DNA of 10,027 bases from Solobacterium sp. (GTDB lineage: Bacteria > Bacillota_I > Bacilli_A > Erysipelotrichales > Erysipelotrichaceae). The stretch is taken from assembly GCA_017514645.1 (NCBI GenBank), contig JAFWJP010000056.1, positions 1 through 10,027 of the forward strand, read 5' to 3'. The translations under genes and the position numbers were made by a program. The notes under the pieces were generated by a model. It worked only from the letters and a program-made list of their open reading frames with translations, did not search any database and was not told where the DNA came from. Shown piece by piece: positions 1 to 6,852 of the stretch. Positions within the stretch are counted from its first letter, which is position 1. Every line of letters begins with the position of its first letter.

Positions 1-32
1 AGTATATTATCTATTACAACAATGATCGGATA

Positions 33-82
33 CAAAAGAAAACAAAATGGATGTCTCCTGTAAAATACAGAGAAACATCCAT
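33..82 (-). terminator. Rho-independent terminator of the glycosyltransferase gene
   Basis: Read on the minus strand, ATGGATGT (82-75) pairs perfectly with ACATCCAT (54-47). An inner imperfect stem (about 6 bp with a one-base bulge) closes a short A/T loop. The hairpin is followed on the minus strand by the T-rich tail TTTTGTTTTCTTTT (46-33). On the plus strand no T run follows, so it acts for minus-strand transcription. It lies about 115 bases past the stop of the glycosyltransferase, the only upstream minus-strand gene it could serve. In bases 1-32 I see nothing recognisable. Confidence 0.8.
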
Positions 83-197
83 CTCAAATTCTGCTATCGT
101 TTAGTTATTCAATATGTCCAGATTTCTGGGTACATATCACCTGAGGCACAGTTCCTTTTTCATATCCGTTCTGTACGAACCTGATGAGGGTTATCGC
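83..197 (-). other. Probable 3' untranslated region of the glycosyltransferase mRNA
   Basis: These 115 bases lie between the glycosyltransferase stop codon and its terminator. On the minus strand only two very short open frames of eight codons each are visible (MKKELCLR and MYPEIWTY), and neither has a convincing case for translation. The stretch is more A/T-rich than the gene. No RNA family is recognised. Confidence 0.45.
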
Positions 198-1469
198 TTA
201 TGCAGTTTGTTTTCTCCTGTCAATGATATCTTTGTAGAGTTTCTCCACTTCCCGGATGATGGCATCCTGGGCATAGTGGCTTCTGGCATAATCGGCGATG
301 TCCCTGCGCCAGTGATCTGCACCGTCCTTGGTGATGTTCAGGACCTCCGTGACTTTGTCTGCCAGGTCTGCCGGATCACCCGGTTCCACCAGACGTCCGA
401 CGGTATTGTTTACGAAGTCCGGGAGACCGCCCTGGTTGGAGGCGATGATCGGGATTCCGCAGCCCATGGCTTCAATGGCCACAAGACCGAACGGTTCCCG
501 GCGGGAAGGCACCAGGCTGACATCCGCGATATTGTAGAGTCTGCGCAGTTCACTCTGTTCCACATTGCCGAGGAAGCGAACGGTCTTCAGTTTCAGATCA
601 CGGGCGCGGAAGCGCAGGTTGTCCCGCTCATCTCCGTCACCGATGATGAGGGTCAGGCTGGCCGGATCCCGCTGTTCATAGATCCTGGCGGCTTCCAGGA
701 GGATATCAACACCTTTGAAGTAGGTCAGTTTTCCGGCAAAGGTAATGATGCGCCGGTCTTTCCAGTCTTCCGGAACGATATTGTAGTACTTTCCGAGGAC
801 TTCTTCCGGTGTGAGTGCTTCCGGATAGAAGATCGTCGGATCATAGCCGTTTCTGACCAGAGCGATCTTGTGCTTGTTCTCCGGGAAACGGGCTTCGATC
901 AGGGCGGCGTTGTCCTTGGATATGGAGATGACGGTGTCACAGGCATTGATGGCTGCCTGGGCATAGTTGCGCAGATCCGGCCATTTATCATAGCCCATGA
1001 GATCTGTACCGTGGGCTGTCAGGATCATCGGGATTCCGCTGTCCGCTGCCAGTGCCGGAAGGATCCATACGTGCTGTCCGTGAATGATATCGGGGCGGAA
1101 AGTATCGATCTCTTCCTGGATCGCGCTGCGGAACACATCGGTGTACATCGCAAGCTGATCCTCATTCAGATCACCGAAGGACAGCGTGCTCCGGGGATGT
1201 GATGTGAAGCAGGGAAAGTTGAACGGAAGCGCGGTTTCCATGGATCTGCCGTCCGCCGGTTTCTTTGTGTTCACGTGTGAACCGTCTTCCGGCGTGAAAA
1301 AGACGGGATGTATGCGGACCCCGTCAGGTACGGTGAAATGATCCATGTTTTCCGGCAGGACGATGGACACTTCATGCCCGAGCGCAGTCAGGTGAACCGC
1401 CAGATTGCGGGTATAGGTACCGCTTCCGGACCCGGTTAAAGGAAAATGGTTGATCATTAGTATTTTCAT
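198..1469 (-). CDS. Glycosyltransferase family 4 (GT-B fold), acceptor unknown
   Basis: Predicted retaining sugar transferase that moves a sugar from a nucleotide-sugar donor to an unknown acceptor. Its 423 residues are normal for the family. The N-terminal Rossmann half starts MKILMINHFP, with the glycine-rich loop GSGSGTYTRNL (13-23) and acceptor-side motifs HGQHVW (130-135) and TAHGTDLMG (151-159). The C-terminal donor half has FAGKLTYFKGVD (244-255), a GDGDERDNL stretch near 277, and the family's E-x7-E pair at E325 and E333 within REPFGLVAIEA. There is no signal peptide or membrane segment, so it is cytosolic, possibly peripheral on the membrane. The start at 1469 has an AGGAG site about six bases upstream. 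The gene has its own promoter and may also be read from the transporter gene upstream. It could make a glycolipid, a surface glycan or a small-molecule glycoside; nothing nearby decides which. Confidence 0.9.
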   Translation of the reverse strand: MKILMINHFPLTGSGSGTYTRNLAVHLTALGHEVSIVLPENMDHFTVPDGVRIHPVFFTPEDGSHVNTKKPADGRSMETALPFNFPCFTSHPRSTLSFGDLNEDQLAMYTDVFRSAIQEEIDTFRPDIIHGQHVWILPALAADSGIPMILTAHGTDLMGYDKWPDLRNYAQAAINACDTVISISKDNAALIEARFPENKHKIALVRNGYDPTIFYPEALTPEEVLGKYYNIVPEDWKDRRIITFAGKLTYFKGVDILLEAARIYEQRDPASLTLIIGDGDERDNLRFRARDLKLKTVRFLGNVEQSELRRLYNIADVSLVPSRREPFGLVAIEAMGCGIPIIASNQGGLPDFVNNTVGRLVEPGDPADLADKVTEVLNITKDGADHWRRDIADYARSHYAQDAIIREVEKLYKDIIDRRKQTA

Positions 1470-1501
1470 ATAATTCTCCTTTGACGATACTGGTTACTCT
1501 T

Positions 1502-1510
1502 ATTATATCA
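1502..1510 (-). promoter_or_regulatory. Extended -10 promoter of the glycosyltransferase gene
   Basis: The minus strand reads TGATATAAT, a perfect TATAAT with the TGn extension. The predicted transcript start is near 1495, giving a leader of about 26 bases that contains the AGGAG site. No good TTGACA-like -35 box is seen at the usual distance, which an extended -10 can tolerate. Confidence 0.6.
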
Positions 1511-1547
1511 TCAGAGGAGCTTGTTCCGCGTAAGAATGTAAGCCCTT

Positions 1548-2423
1548 TCAGGATTCCTGGCTGCCCTGTACGGCAACGATACCGGAGATGACGATGAAGG
1601 CACAGCCGATCAGGATCTTCAGCGTTACGGAATCATGATAGACAAGAATGCCGGAGATGAGGCTGACGACCGGCTCGAGCATGTTGAGGACAGAGGCCGT
1701 GGAAGCGCCGAGCGTGCGGATACCGTAGGTCAGCAGGAACAGTGCGCCGAGCGTGCAGCAGAGCGCCAGGATGACCATGAACGCGAAAGCCCGTACTGTA
1801 GGCGGGAATGACAGCTCACCGCGGAAAGCAGCAATCAGACCGAAGAGCACAGCGTTGATCACCCCGACGTAGAAGACGATGACGAAGCTGTTGAGCCTGG
1901 CAAAGCTGCATTTCTTGTTGGCGATGACATAGGCAGCGTAGGTGATGCCGGACAAGGTTGCCAGGATCACACCGGTGGGCTGCAGACTGCTGAAGTCAGC
2001 CATCAGGAAGAGACCCAGCAGGGCGCAGACCATGGAGATTCCCTTGAACAGGGTCGCCTTTTCCCGGAAGATCAGGATCATGGCCAGCGTAACAAACAGC
2101 GGATTGGTAAAGTGGAACATCGTTGCCAGTCCGACCGGGATCTGCGTATAGGCGATCGTAAGCAGTGAAGAAGTCAGACCGTAGCCGATCAGTGCGGCAA
2201 GGATCAGTTCGATCGCTTCCCGGCGGGTCAGACGCAGGCTGAGCTTCATCGCTTTGACGATGATGAAGGCAAAGAAGGCCGTGAACAGAAAACGGTTGAA
2301 GACCATGGCATTGTTCGGCATGCCTTCCAGCAGGATTTCCTTGACGAAGATCGGCAGAACACCATAGAGACAGCTGGCACCGATAACGGCCAGAACACCT
2401 TTCTGTTTATTGCTTGAATTCAT
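1548..2423 (-). CDS. EamA/DMT-family membrane transporter
   Basis: Predicted inner-membrane exporter of the drug/metabolite transporter superfamily, made of two five-helix EamA halves. The substrate cannot be told; family members move amino acids, metabolites or drugs. From the start chosen here the protein is 291 residues, typical for the family, and opens MNSSNKQKG followed at once by the first helix with LYGVLPIFVKE. The signature ends of the two halves are visible: HFTNPLFVTLAMILIFREK (104-122) and LNMLEPVVSLISGILVYHD (246-264). An in-frame TTG at 2456 would add 11 residues, but the gene's -10 box lies inside that extension, so ATG 2423 is preferred. No Shine-Dalgarno site precedes it. 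It is transcribed away from the phosphate transporter gene and lies 78 bases upstream of the glycosyltransferase, with no terminator between. Confidence 0.88.
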   Translation of the reverse strand: MNSSNKQKGVLAVIGASCLYGVLPIFVKEILLEGMPNNAMVFNRFLFTAFFAFIIVKAMKLSLRLTRREAIELILAALIGYGLTSSLLTIAYTQIPVGLATMFHFTNPLFVTLAMILIFREKATLFKGISMVCALLGLFLMADFSSLQPTGVILATLSGITYAAYVIANKKCSFARLNSFVIVFYVGVINAVLFGLIAAFRGELSFPPTVRAFAFMVILALCCTLGALFLLTYGIRTLGASTASVLNMLEPVVSLISGILVYHDSVTLKILIGCAFIVISGIVAVQGSQES

Positions 2424-2429
2424 ACAGGG

Positions 2430-2438
2430 ATTATAGCA
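2430..2438 (-). promoter_or_regulatory. Extended -10 promoter giving a probable leaderless EamA mRNA
   Basis: The minus strand reads TGCTATAAT, a perfect extended -10. Six bases (CCCTGT) separate it from ATG 2423, so the usual start point falls on the A of the start codon. A TTGAAT (2456-2451) could act as a weak -35 at a short 15-base spacing. Confidence 0.65.
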
Positions 2439-2448
2439 TCTGTACCAT

Positions 2449-2492
2449 GAATTCAATCATGAGTTAGGCAAAGAAACATAAAAGAATTCAAT
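2449..2492. repeat. Pair of 9-bp direct repeats (GAATTCAAT) between divergent genes
   Basis: GAATTCAAT occurs at 2449-2457 and again at 2484-2492, 35 bases start to start. Both copies contain the palindrome GAATTC. The first overlaps the -35 region of the EamA promoter. The second lies just upstream of the -35 position of the phosphate transporter promoter. The placement suits an operator for a regulator of both genes, but two short copies could be chance. Confidence 0.35.
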
Positions 2493-2512
2493 GGTTCCCA
2501 AAGAAATATTTA

Positions 2513-2521
2513 TGCTATGCT
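2513..2521 (+). promoter_or_regulatory. Probable extended -10 promoter of the Na/Pi cotransporter gene
   Basis: TGCTATGCT has the TGn extension and a TATGCT hexamer with four of six consensus bases. It would start transcription near 2528, leaving a leader of about 19 bases with the AGGGGG ribosome site at 2535-2540. No clear -35 box. Confidence 0.4.
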
Positions 2522-2546
2522 GTAACACGGTAACAGGGGGAATGTT

Positions 2547-4214
2547 ATGAACTTGTCCGTTTTGAACTGGGGTGCTGTGCTCGGCGGCTTCGGTCTCTTC
2601 ATGTTCGGTATCAAATTCATGGGAGACGGACTGAAGGCGGCGGCCGGTGATGCGCTCCGGGACTATATCAACAAAGCGACATCCAACAGATTCAGTGCTT
2701 TGCTGGTAGGTATTGTACTTACGATGATCATGCAGAGTTCATCAGCTACTTCCGCGATCACGATCGGTCTGGTACGGGCCGGTCTGATGACGTTCGAACA
2801 AGCCGCCGGAATCATTCTCGGCGCAACCATCGGTACCACGTTCACCTCGTTCCTGATTTCCGTGGAGATCGACCGGTTTGCGATGTATATCATCTTCATC
2901 GGAGCGATGCTGATCTGCTTCGGAAAGAAACCGCGTTCCGTACATAACGGCAGCGTGATCCTGGGATTTGCCCTGATCTTCTTCGGCATGGCCTCCATGG
3001 GTGATGCACTGGCAGCGCTGAAGGATCTGCCGCAGTTCTCTTCGTTTGCGCTGCGCATGAGCGATCAGCCGCTTCTGGCAATGTTCACCGGTGTCGGTCT
3101 GACAGCGCTGGTGCAGTCATCTGCCGCAACGATCGGTGTCATCCAGAAACTCTATATGGCCGGGGCGGTCAGCTTTGCGGCAGCCCTGCCGTTCATGTTC
3201 GGTGCCAACATCGGTACAACAATGACCGGTATTCTGGCTTCCATCGGCGGTACGACAGCAGGCAAGCGCACGGCTGCCCTGCATACAATCCTGAATACGA
3301 TCGCAACGATATTCGGCATGATCTTGCTGAAGCCGTATGCCGCATTGGTTCAGTCGTTTGCAGGCGGAATGAATCCGATGATGCAGATCGCGGTCGCGAA
3401 TATCGTGTTCAAGACGATCACGACCCTGATCGCTCTGCCGTTTGTGACGCAGCTGACAGCACTCGTGAAGCGGATCATCCCCGGTGATGAAACAGCAGAA
3501 GATACCTTCAACATCGATGAAATGGATGAAGAGATCACCAACGTACTGCCTTCCGCAGCACTGCTGGCAAGCCGCAGGGCGATCGAACAGATGATCACGC
3601 TGGTCAGGGAAAACTCTCTCGATGCGCTGAAGCTGCTCGTGGAACACGGGGATTCCACTGCCAAGGAGAAGCTGGACAATACTGAAAAGAATATCAACAA
3701 GTGCGACAGGCAGATCACGGATTACCTGATCCGTCTGTCCGTCAAGCCGAACCTGACGCACCGCAATATCAACTCCGTGCGTCTGCAGCTGGATGTTGTC
3801 AAGAACCTGGAGCGTGTAGGTGATCTGGTCATGAACCTGGTGGAGTTCTTCGTCTCCGTTACGGAAAACAAGGAAAGCTTTACGGATGCGGCGGTCGGTG
3901 AGATCTCCCGGATGTTCGAGCAGTACATGAAGATGTTTGAACGCATGGTGGATATCTTCCGCTACAAGAATGAAGATCAGTACCGTGAACTGCAGGCCAT
4001 GGAGGAAGTGCTGGACCGTATGGAACTGGATTACCGGGATGAACACTTCCGGAGGATGGCGTTCAAGGAATGTACGGCTCCCGTGGCGGAGAGCGTCTAC
4101 TGCGATGTGCTCGGTACGCTGGAGCGTATGGGAGACCATTGCTGCAACATTGCGAAATCCACGATTACAAGAAAAACAAGCGACCTGTCGGACGACGAGC
4201 TGCTTGCAGAATAA
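2547..4214 (+). CDS. Na+/phosphate cotransporter family protein with C-terminal PhoU domain
   Basis: Predicted sodium-coupled phosphate transporter of the Na/Pi-II (NptA/YjbB-like) family in the cytoplasmic membrane. The first 310 residues hold two inverted-repeat-type units: QSSSAT (63-68) with GATIGTT (92-98), and QSSAAT (190-195) with GANIGTT (219-225). These paired QSS motifs are the family's transport signature. A linker rich in Asp and Glu (314-330) leads to a helical PhoU-like domain (about 340-542) carrying two E-x3-D repeats, LERVGDLVMN (421-430) and LERMGDHCCN (525-534), typical PhoU metal-site motifs. The length, 555 residues, is usual for the fused form. In related proteins the PhoU part is thought to regulate transport, and some members work as phosphate exporters, so direction is not certain. 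AGGGGG six bases upstream supports the start. It is transcribed alone, between its own promoter and terminator. Confidence 0.92.
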   Translation: MNLSVLNWGAVLGGFGLFMFGIKFMGDGLKAAAGDALRDYINKATSNRFSALLVGIVLTMIMQSSSATSAITIGLVRAGLMTFEQAAGIILGATIGTTFTSFLISVEIDRFAMYIIFIGAMLICFGKKPRSVHNGSVILGFALIFFGMASMGDALAALKDLPQFSSFALRMSDQPLLAMFTGVGLTALVQSSAATIGVIQKLYMAGAVSFAAALPFMFGANIGTTMTGILASIGGTTAGKRTAALHTILNTIATIFGMILLKPYAALVQSFAGGMNPMMQIAVANIVFKTITTLIALPFVTQLTALVKRIIPGDETAEDTFNIDEMDEEITNVLPSAALLASRRAIEQMITLVRENSLDALKLLVEHGDSTAKEKLDNTEKNINKCDRQITDYLIRLSVKPNLTHRNINSVRLQLDVVKNLERVGDLVMNLVEFFVSVTENKESFTDAAVGEISRMFEQYMKMFERMVDIFRYKNEDQYRELQAMEEVLDRMELDYRDEHFRRMAFKECTAPVAESVYCDVLGTLERMGDHCCNIAKSTITRKTSDLSDDELLAE

Positions 4215-4238
4215 CCGGCACTGCCGGTTTTTCTTTTT
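4214..4238 (+). terminator. Compact Rho-independent terminator after the Na/Pi cotransporter
   Basis: ACCGGC (4214-4219) and GCCGGT (4223-4228) form a six-pair stem with loop ACT, followed by TTTTTCTTTTT. The first stem base is the last base of the stop codon, so the terminator begins inside the gene's end. Confidence 0.85.
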
Positions 4239-4269
4239 CCGCCGGCAGCACACATAAACAGCCGGAATC

Positions 4270-4277
4270 TGTATAAT
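4270..4277 (+). promoter_or_regulatory. Promoter of the pxpBCA operon
   Basis: TGTATAAT contains a perfect TATAAT (4272-4277). The TG is directly attached, without the usual one-base gap of an extended -10. The predicted start near 4284 leaves a leader of about 23 bases holding the AAGAGG ribosome site (4295-4300). The -35 region is poor, and I see no obvious operator. Confidence 0.55.
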
Positions 4278-4306
4278 GGATTGCAAAGGGAAACAAGAGG
4301 CAGTAC

Positions 4307-5008
4307 ATGGAGAAGTATCAGATCAAACCTTACGGAGACGCAGCACTGATCATACAGTTTGAGCAGAAGATCGATCCGTCGGTCCTGAAGGAAGTAACAG
4401 CAGTGACACGCAGTATCCGGAACGCCGGGATCACCGGAATCCGTGACTGCATTCCGGCTTATGCGTCCCTGACCGTCAACTACGATCCGCTGATCGTATC
4501 CTTCGGAGATCTGAAACAGAAGATCATGTCTCTGGGAACAGAAGAGATCTCTACGGAACAGGAACAGCGCAGGATCGAAATACCGGTGCTGTACGGGACA
4601 CCGTTCCCGGAAGATCTTGCGCATGTTGCAGAACATGCGGGCATGAGCACGGAAGAGGTCATTGCCCTGCATACCTCGGTTGATTATCCGGTGTACATGA
4701 TCGGTTTCCTGCCGGGGTTTCCGTATCTGGGAAACCTGGATCCCCGGCTCCATACACCGCGCAGGAAGGAACCGCGTACTGAAATACCTGCAGGAGCAGT
4801 CGGAATCGGCGGAGCGCAGACAGGTGTCTATCCGGTTACTTCACCCGGCGGATGGCATATCCTGGGCATCACACCGCTGAAACTCTACGATCCGGACGCC
4901 GAGGAACCGGTTCTGCTGAAGAGCGGGGATCTTGTACGCTTTTGTTCGATCGATCAGGAAACATATGATCGTATCCTCAGGGAGGGCACTGCATGTACAT
5001 CACGGTGA
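4307..5008 (+). CDS. pxpB: 5-oxoprolinase subunit PxpB (KipI/allophanate hydrolase subunit 1 family)
   Basis: Subunit of the prokaryotic ATP-dependent 5-oxoprolinase, which with PxpC and PxpA opens 5-oxo-L-proline to L-glutamate in the cytosol at the cost of ATP. 5-Oxoproline forms spontaneously from glutamine and glutamate and damages metabolism if not cleared. The 233 residues match the family's usual 220-240. The N-terminal GDAALIIQFE (10-19) and the C-terminal cyclophilin-like motifs GFLPGFPYLG (133-142), PAGAVGIGGAQTGVYP (161-176) and SPGGWHILGITP (179-190) are characteristic. The older Bacillus name KipI reflects a reported role as inhibitor of sporulation kinase KinA; the operon context here favours the metabolic role. 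AAGAGG six bases before ATG 4307 supports the start. The end overlaps pxpC by 16 bases. Confidence 0.94.
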   Translation: MEKYQIKPYGDAALIIQFEQKIDPSVLKEVTAVTRSIRNAGITGIRDCIPAYASLTVNYDPLIVSFGDLKQKIMSLGTEEISTEQEQRRIEIPVLYGTPFPEDLAHVAEHAGMSTEEVIALHTSVDYPVYMIGFLPGFPYLGNLDPRLHTPRRKEPRTEIPAGAVGIGGAQTGVYPVTSPGGWHILGITPLKLYDPDAEEPVLLKSGDLVRFCSIDQETYDRILREGTACTSR

Positions 5009-5976
5009 AGCAGGCTGGCTCCCTGACGAGCATCCAGGACGACGGAAGATACCGGCATCAGGGAGAAGGCATTCCGGTCTGCGGCGCATTGGATCCGCTG
5101 GCTATGAAGACGGCCAATATCCTGGTCGGGAATCCGGAAGATCATCCGGTTCTGGAATGCATCGGCAGCGGTCCTGTTCTGGAATTGTCGGACGGTGTCT
5201 GCTTTGCGGTATGCGGAGGATCGTTTGACGTATACCTGAACGATGAACCGGCTGCGATGTATCAGGTGCACCGGGCCAGGGCGGGAGACCGCCTGCGGAT
5301 CGGGTATTCATCCGTTCAGCGTTCCTGCTGCATTGCCTTTTCGGCGGATTACGCGCTGGAGCCGGTTGCCGGCAGCTATTCCACGGATTTCAAGGGAAAG
5401 ACCGGAGGATATGAGGGAAGAAAGCTGAAGAGCGGGGATCTGCTGGAACTGATCCATGTCAGATCACAGCTGCCGTATATGGAAAAGCGAAGAACGGCCG
5501 GGGAACCGGTTCCGGAAGACGTTGTAACCCTGCGGGTCATCGAAGGTCCGAATGAAGACCGGTTCACGGCAGAAGGGATCCGTACCTTCTACAGCAGTAT
5601 CCATACCGTTTCGGCAAAGTCCGACCGGATGGGTTACCGTCTGGAAGGGCCGGTGATTGAAACGGTATCGGGCAACGATATCCTGTCCGGCGGTATCGTA
5701 ACCGGAGCGATCCAGGTGACGCCGCAGCAGGCGATCATGATGATGGCGGATCATGCGACAACAGGCGGTTATGCGGTCATTGCGACGGTGATCGGTGCTG
5801 ATCTGGGCAAGGCTGCGCAGTGCATGCCGGGGGTAAAGGTCCGCTTTGTCCGTACAACGGTGGAAGAAGCACAGGAAGCTTGGAAAGCACAGATGAGGGA
5901 ACTGCAGGATCTGAAAGCCTCCCTGAAAGCCAGGGGGCTTGTCAGGCTGATATACAAATGGAGGGAACGTTTATGA
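4993..5976 (+). CDS. pxpC: 5-oxoprolinase subunit PxpC (KipA/allophanate hydrolase subunit 2 family)
   Basis: Partner of PxpB; the two are thought to form the ATP-using part of 5-oxoprolinase, phosphorylating the ring substrate for PxpA. The 327 residues are close to the usual 310-335. The N-terminal family stretch is GSLTSIQDDGRYRHQGEGIP (9-28) followed by GALDPLA. Later come GPNEDRF near 186, SAKSDRMGYRLEGP near 208, and the strongly conserved C-terminal block with GGIVTGAIQVTPQQ then ADHATTGGY and VIGADLGK. The C-terminal tail (about 290-327) is charged and probably helical. ATG 4993 lies inside pxpB, six bases after GGAGGG (4981-4986), which suggests coupled translation. The last four bases, ATGA, are shared with the start of pxpA. 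Some fungal and bacterial relatives join these domains to urea amidolyase, but here the subunit stands alone. Confidence 0.94.
   Translation: MYITVKQAGSLTSIQDDGRYRHQGEGIPVCGALDPLAMKTANILVGNPEDHPVLECIGSGPVLELSDGVCFAVCGGSFDVYLNDEPAAMYQVHRARAGDRLRIGYSSVQRSCCIAFSADYALEPVAGSYSTDFKGKTGGYEGRKLKSGDLLELIHVRSQLPYMEKRRTAGEPVPEDVVTLRVIEGPNEDRFTAEGIRTFYSSIHTVSAKSDRMGYRLEGPVIETVSGNDILSGGIVTGAIQVTPQQAIMMMADHATTGGYAVIATVIGADLGKAAQCMPGVKVRFVRTTVEEAQEAWKAQMRELQDLKASLKARGLVRLIYKWRERL
5960..5965 (+). promoter_or_regulatory. Ribosome-binding site that fixes the pxpA start
   Basis: GGAGGG lies seven bases before ATG 5973 and ten before the adjoining ATG 5976, so 5973 is preferred. It lies inside the end of pxpC. 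An in-frame ATG at 5820 has no such site and would add 51 residues foreign to the family. Confidence 0.7.
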
Positions 5977-6740
5977 TGATCGATCTGAACAGTGATCTCG
6001 GAGAGAGTTTCGGTCACTATACACTGGGAAATGATGAAAAACTGATACCGTTGATCACATCCGTCAATGCTGCGTGCGGATTCCACGGCGGCGATCCGCT
6101 GATCATGATGAAGACTGTGGATCTGGTGAAGCGGACAGGCGCGGGAATCGGTGCTCATCCGGGCTTTGATGATCTGCAGGGCTTCGGCAGGAGAAACGTG
6201 AATCTGTCCCGGGATGAACTGTATGCCTGTGTGCTGTATCAGATCGGGGCGCTGGACGCGTTTGTGCGGGCGGCAGGTCTGCGGCTTGCGCATGTCAAGC
6301 CGCACGGTGCGATGTACAACATGGCAGCCAAGAACAAGGACATGGCCATGGCAATCTGCAGCGCGGTGAAGGACTACGATCCGGGACTGATCATGCTGGC
6401 ACAGGAGAGCGGACTGCTGTACCGGACAGCAAAGGAGATGGGTTTGCCGGCGGCAGCGGAAGTATTCGCCGACAGAGCCTACGAAGAGGACGGTACGCTC
6501 GTTGCCCGCTCAAAGCCCGGGGCGATGATCACCGATCCGAAGGAAGCTCTTGCACGCGTGATCCGGATGATCAAGGAAGGAAAGGTCACCGCCATCACCG
6601 GAAAGGATATTCCGATCAAAGCGGATTCTGTCTGTGTCCACGGTGACGGGGAACATGCCCTGGCGTTCATAGAAGAGATCCGGAACGCATGTACAGCGGA
6701 AGGGATTGAACTGAAGACGCTCAGGGTAATGTTTCATTAA
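5973..6740 (+). CDS. pxpA: 5-oxoprolinase subunit PxpA (LamB/YcsF family)
   Basis: Third subunit of 5-oxoprolinase, thought to catalyse ring opening to glutamate after activation by PxpBC. The 255 residues fit the family (E. coli PxpA is about 244). The fold is a deacetylase-like beta/alpha barrel. Signature stretches are DLNSDLGESFG (4-14), NAACGFHGGDP (32-42), GAHPGFDDLQGFGRR (60-74) and HVKPHGAMYN (107-116), with VHGDGEHAL (222-230) near the end. They carry the conserved Asp, His and Lys residues expected in the active site. Start and pxpC stop overlap as ATGA, so translation is probably coupled. The operon ends with a terminator 12 bases after the stop. No NRAMP-like or other substrate transporter and no regulator accompanies the three genes, unlike in the Bacillus kip cluster. 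Confidence 0.95.
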   Translation: MMIDLNSDLGESFGHYTLGNDEKLIPLITSVNAACGFHGGDPLIMMKTVDLVKRTGAGIGAHPGFDDLQGFGRRNVNLSRDELYACVLYQIGALDAFVRAAGLRLAHVKPHGAMYNMAAKNKDMAMAICSAVKDYDPGLIMLAQESGLLYRTAKEMGLPAAAEVFADRAYEEDGTLVARSKPGAMITDPKEALARVIRMIKEGKVTAITGKDIPIKADSVCVHGDGEHALAFIEEIRNACTAEGIELKTLRVMFH

Positions 6741-6751
6741 AATGATTGATG

Positions 6752-6779
6752 ACTGCGGCTGAAAACCGCGGTTTTCTTT
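6752..6779 (+). terminator. Rho-independent terminator of the pxpBCA operon
   Basis: ACTGCGG (6752-6758) pairs with CCGCGGT (6766-6772), seven pairs including one G-U, around the loop CTGAAAA, followed by TTTTCTTT. It sits 12 bases after the pxpA stop. Confidence 0.82.
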
Positions 6780-6808
6780 ATGTTTATTGTGCGGGAATTA
6801 ACAATCAA

Positions 6809-6817
6809 TGCTAAAAT
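6809..6817 (+). promoter_or_regulatory. Probable extended -10 promoter of the large surface protein gene
   Basis: TGCTAAAAT has the TGn extension and a TAAAAT hexamer with five of six consensus bases. The predicted start is near 6824, giving a leader of about 120 bases. TTGTGC (6787-6792) could be a weak -35, but at a long 19-base spacing. Confidence 0.5.
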
Positions 6818-6825
6818 GATACATA

Positions 6826-6852
6826 ACAGCAATGGTTGTATCTTTTTGCTGT
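6826..6852 (+). other. Hairpin at the predicted 5' end of the surface-protein mRNA
   Basis: ACAGCAA (6826-6832) and TTGCTGT (6846-6852) are perfect inverted repeats around a 13-base loop. The stem would begin about two bases from the predicted transcript start. A weaker hairpin, ATTCC with GGAAT (6909-6926), comes later in the same leader. No known riboswitch class is recognised. Confidence 0.4.

Noticed and set aside
114..1202. A 362-codon plus-strand open frame opposite the glycosyltransferase
   Set aside because: The minus-strand frame has all glycosyltransferase motifs and a ribosome site. The plus-strand product shows no family features, and I see no ribosome site before it.
2424..2456. 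TTG start at 2456 for the EamA transporter
   Set aside because: The extension contains the TATAAT promoter box and has no ribosome site. The family's N-terminal pattern begins just after ATG 2423.
4242..4266. A second inverted repeat, CCGGC with GCCGG, after the phosphate transporter terminator
   Set aside because: The stem is only five pairs around a long loop, with no T run after it, so it is probably chance in a G/C-rich spacer.
3117..4286. A 389-codon minus-strand open frame opposite the phosphate transporter
   Set aside because: It is antisense to the PhoU-domain part of a clear transporter gene, is rich in His, Arg, Gln and Cys, and its start lies beyond the transporter's terminator without a promoter or ribosome site.
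5820..5972. An upstream ATG that would lengthen pxpA by 51 residues
   Set aside because: The extension lies within pxpC, lacks a ribosome site and does not resemble the family. ATG 5973 has GGAGGG at the right distance and gives the usual length.
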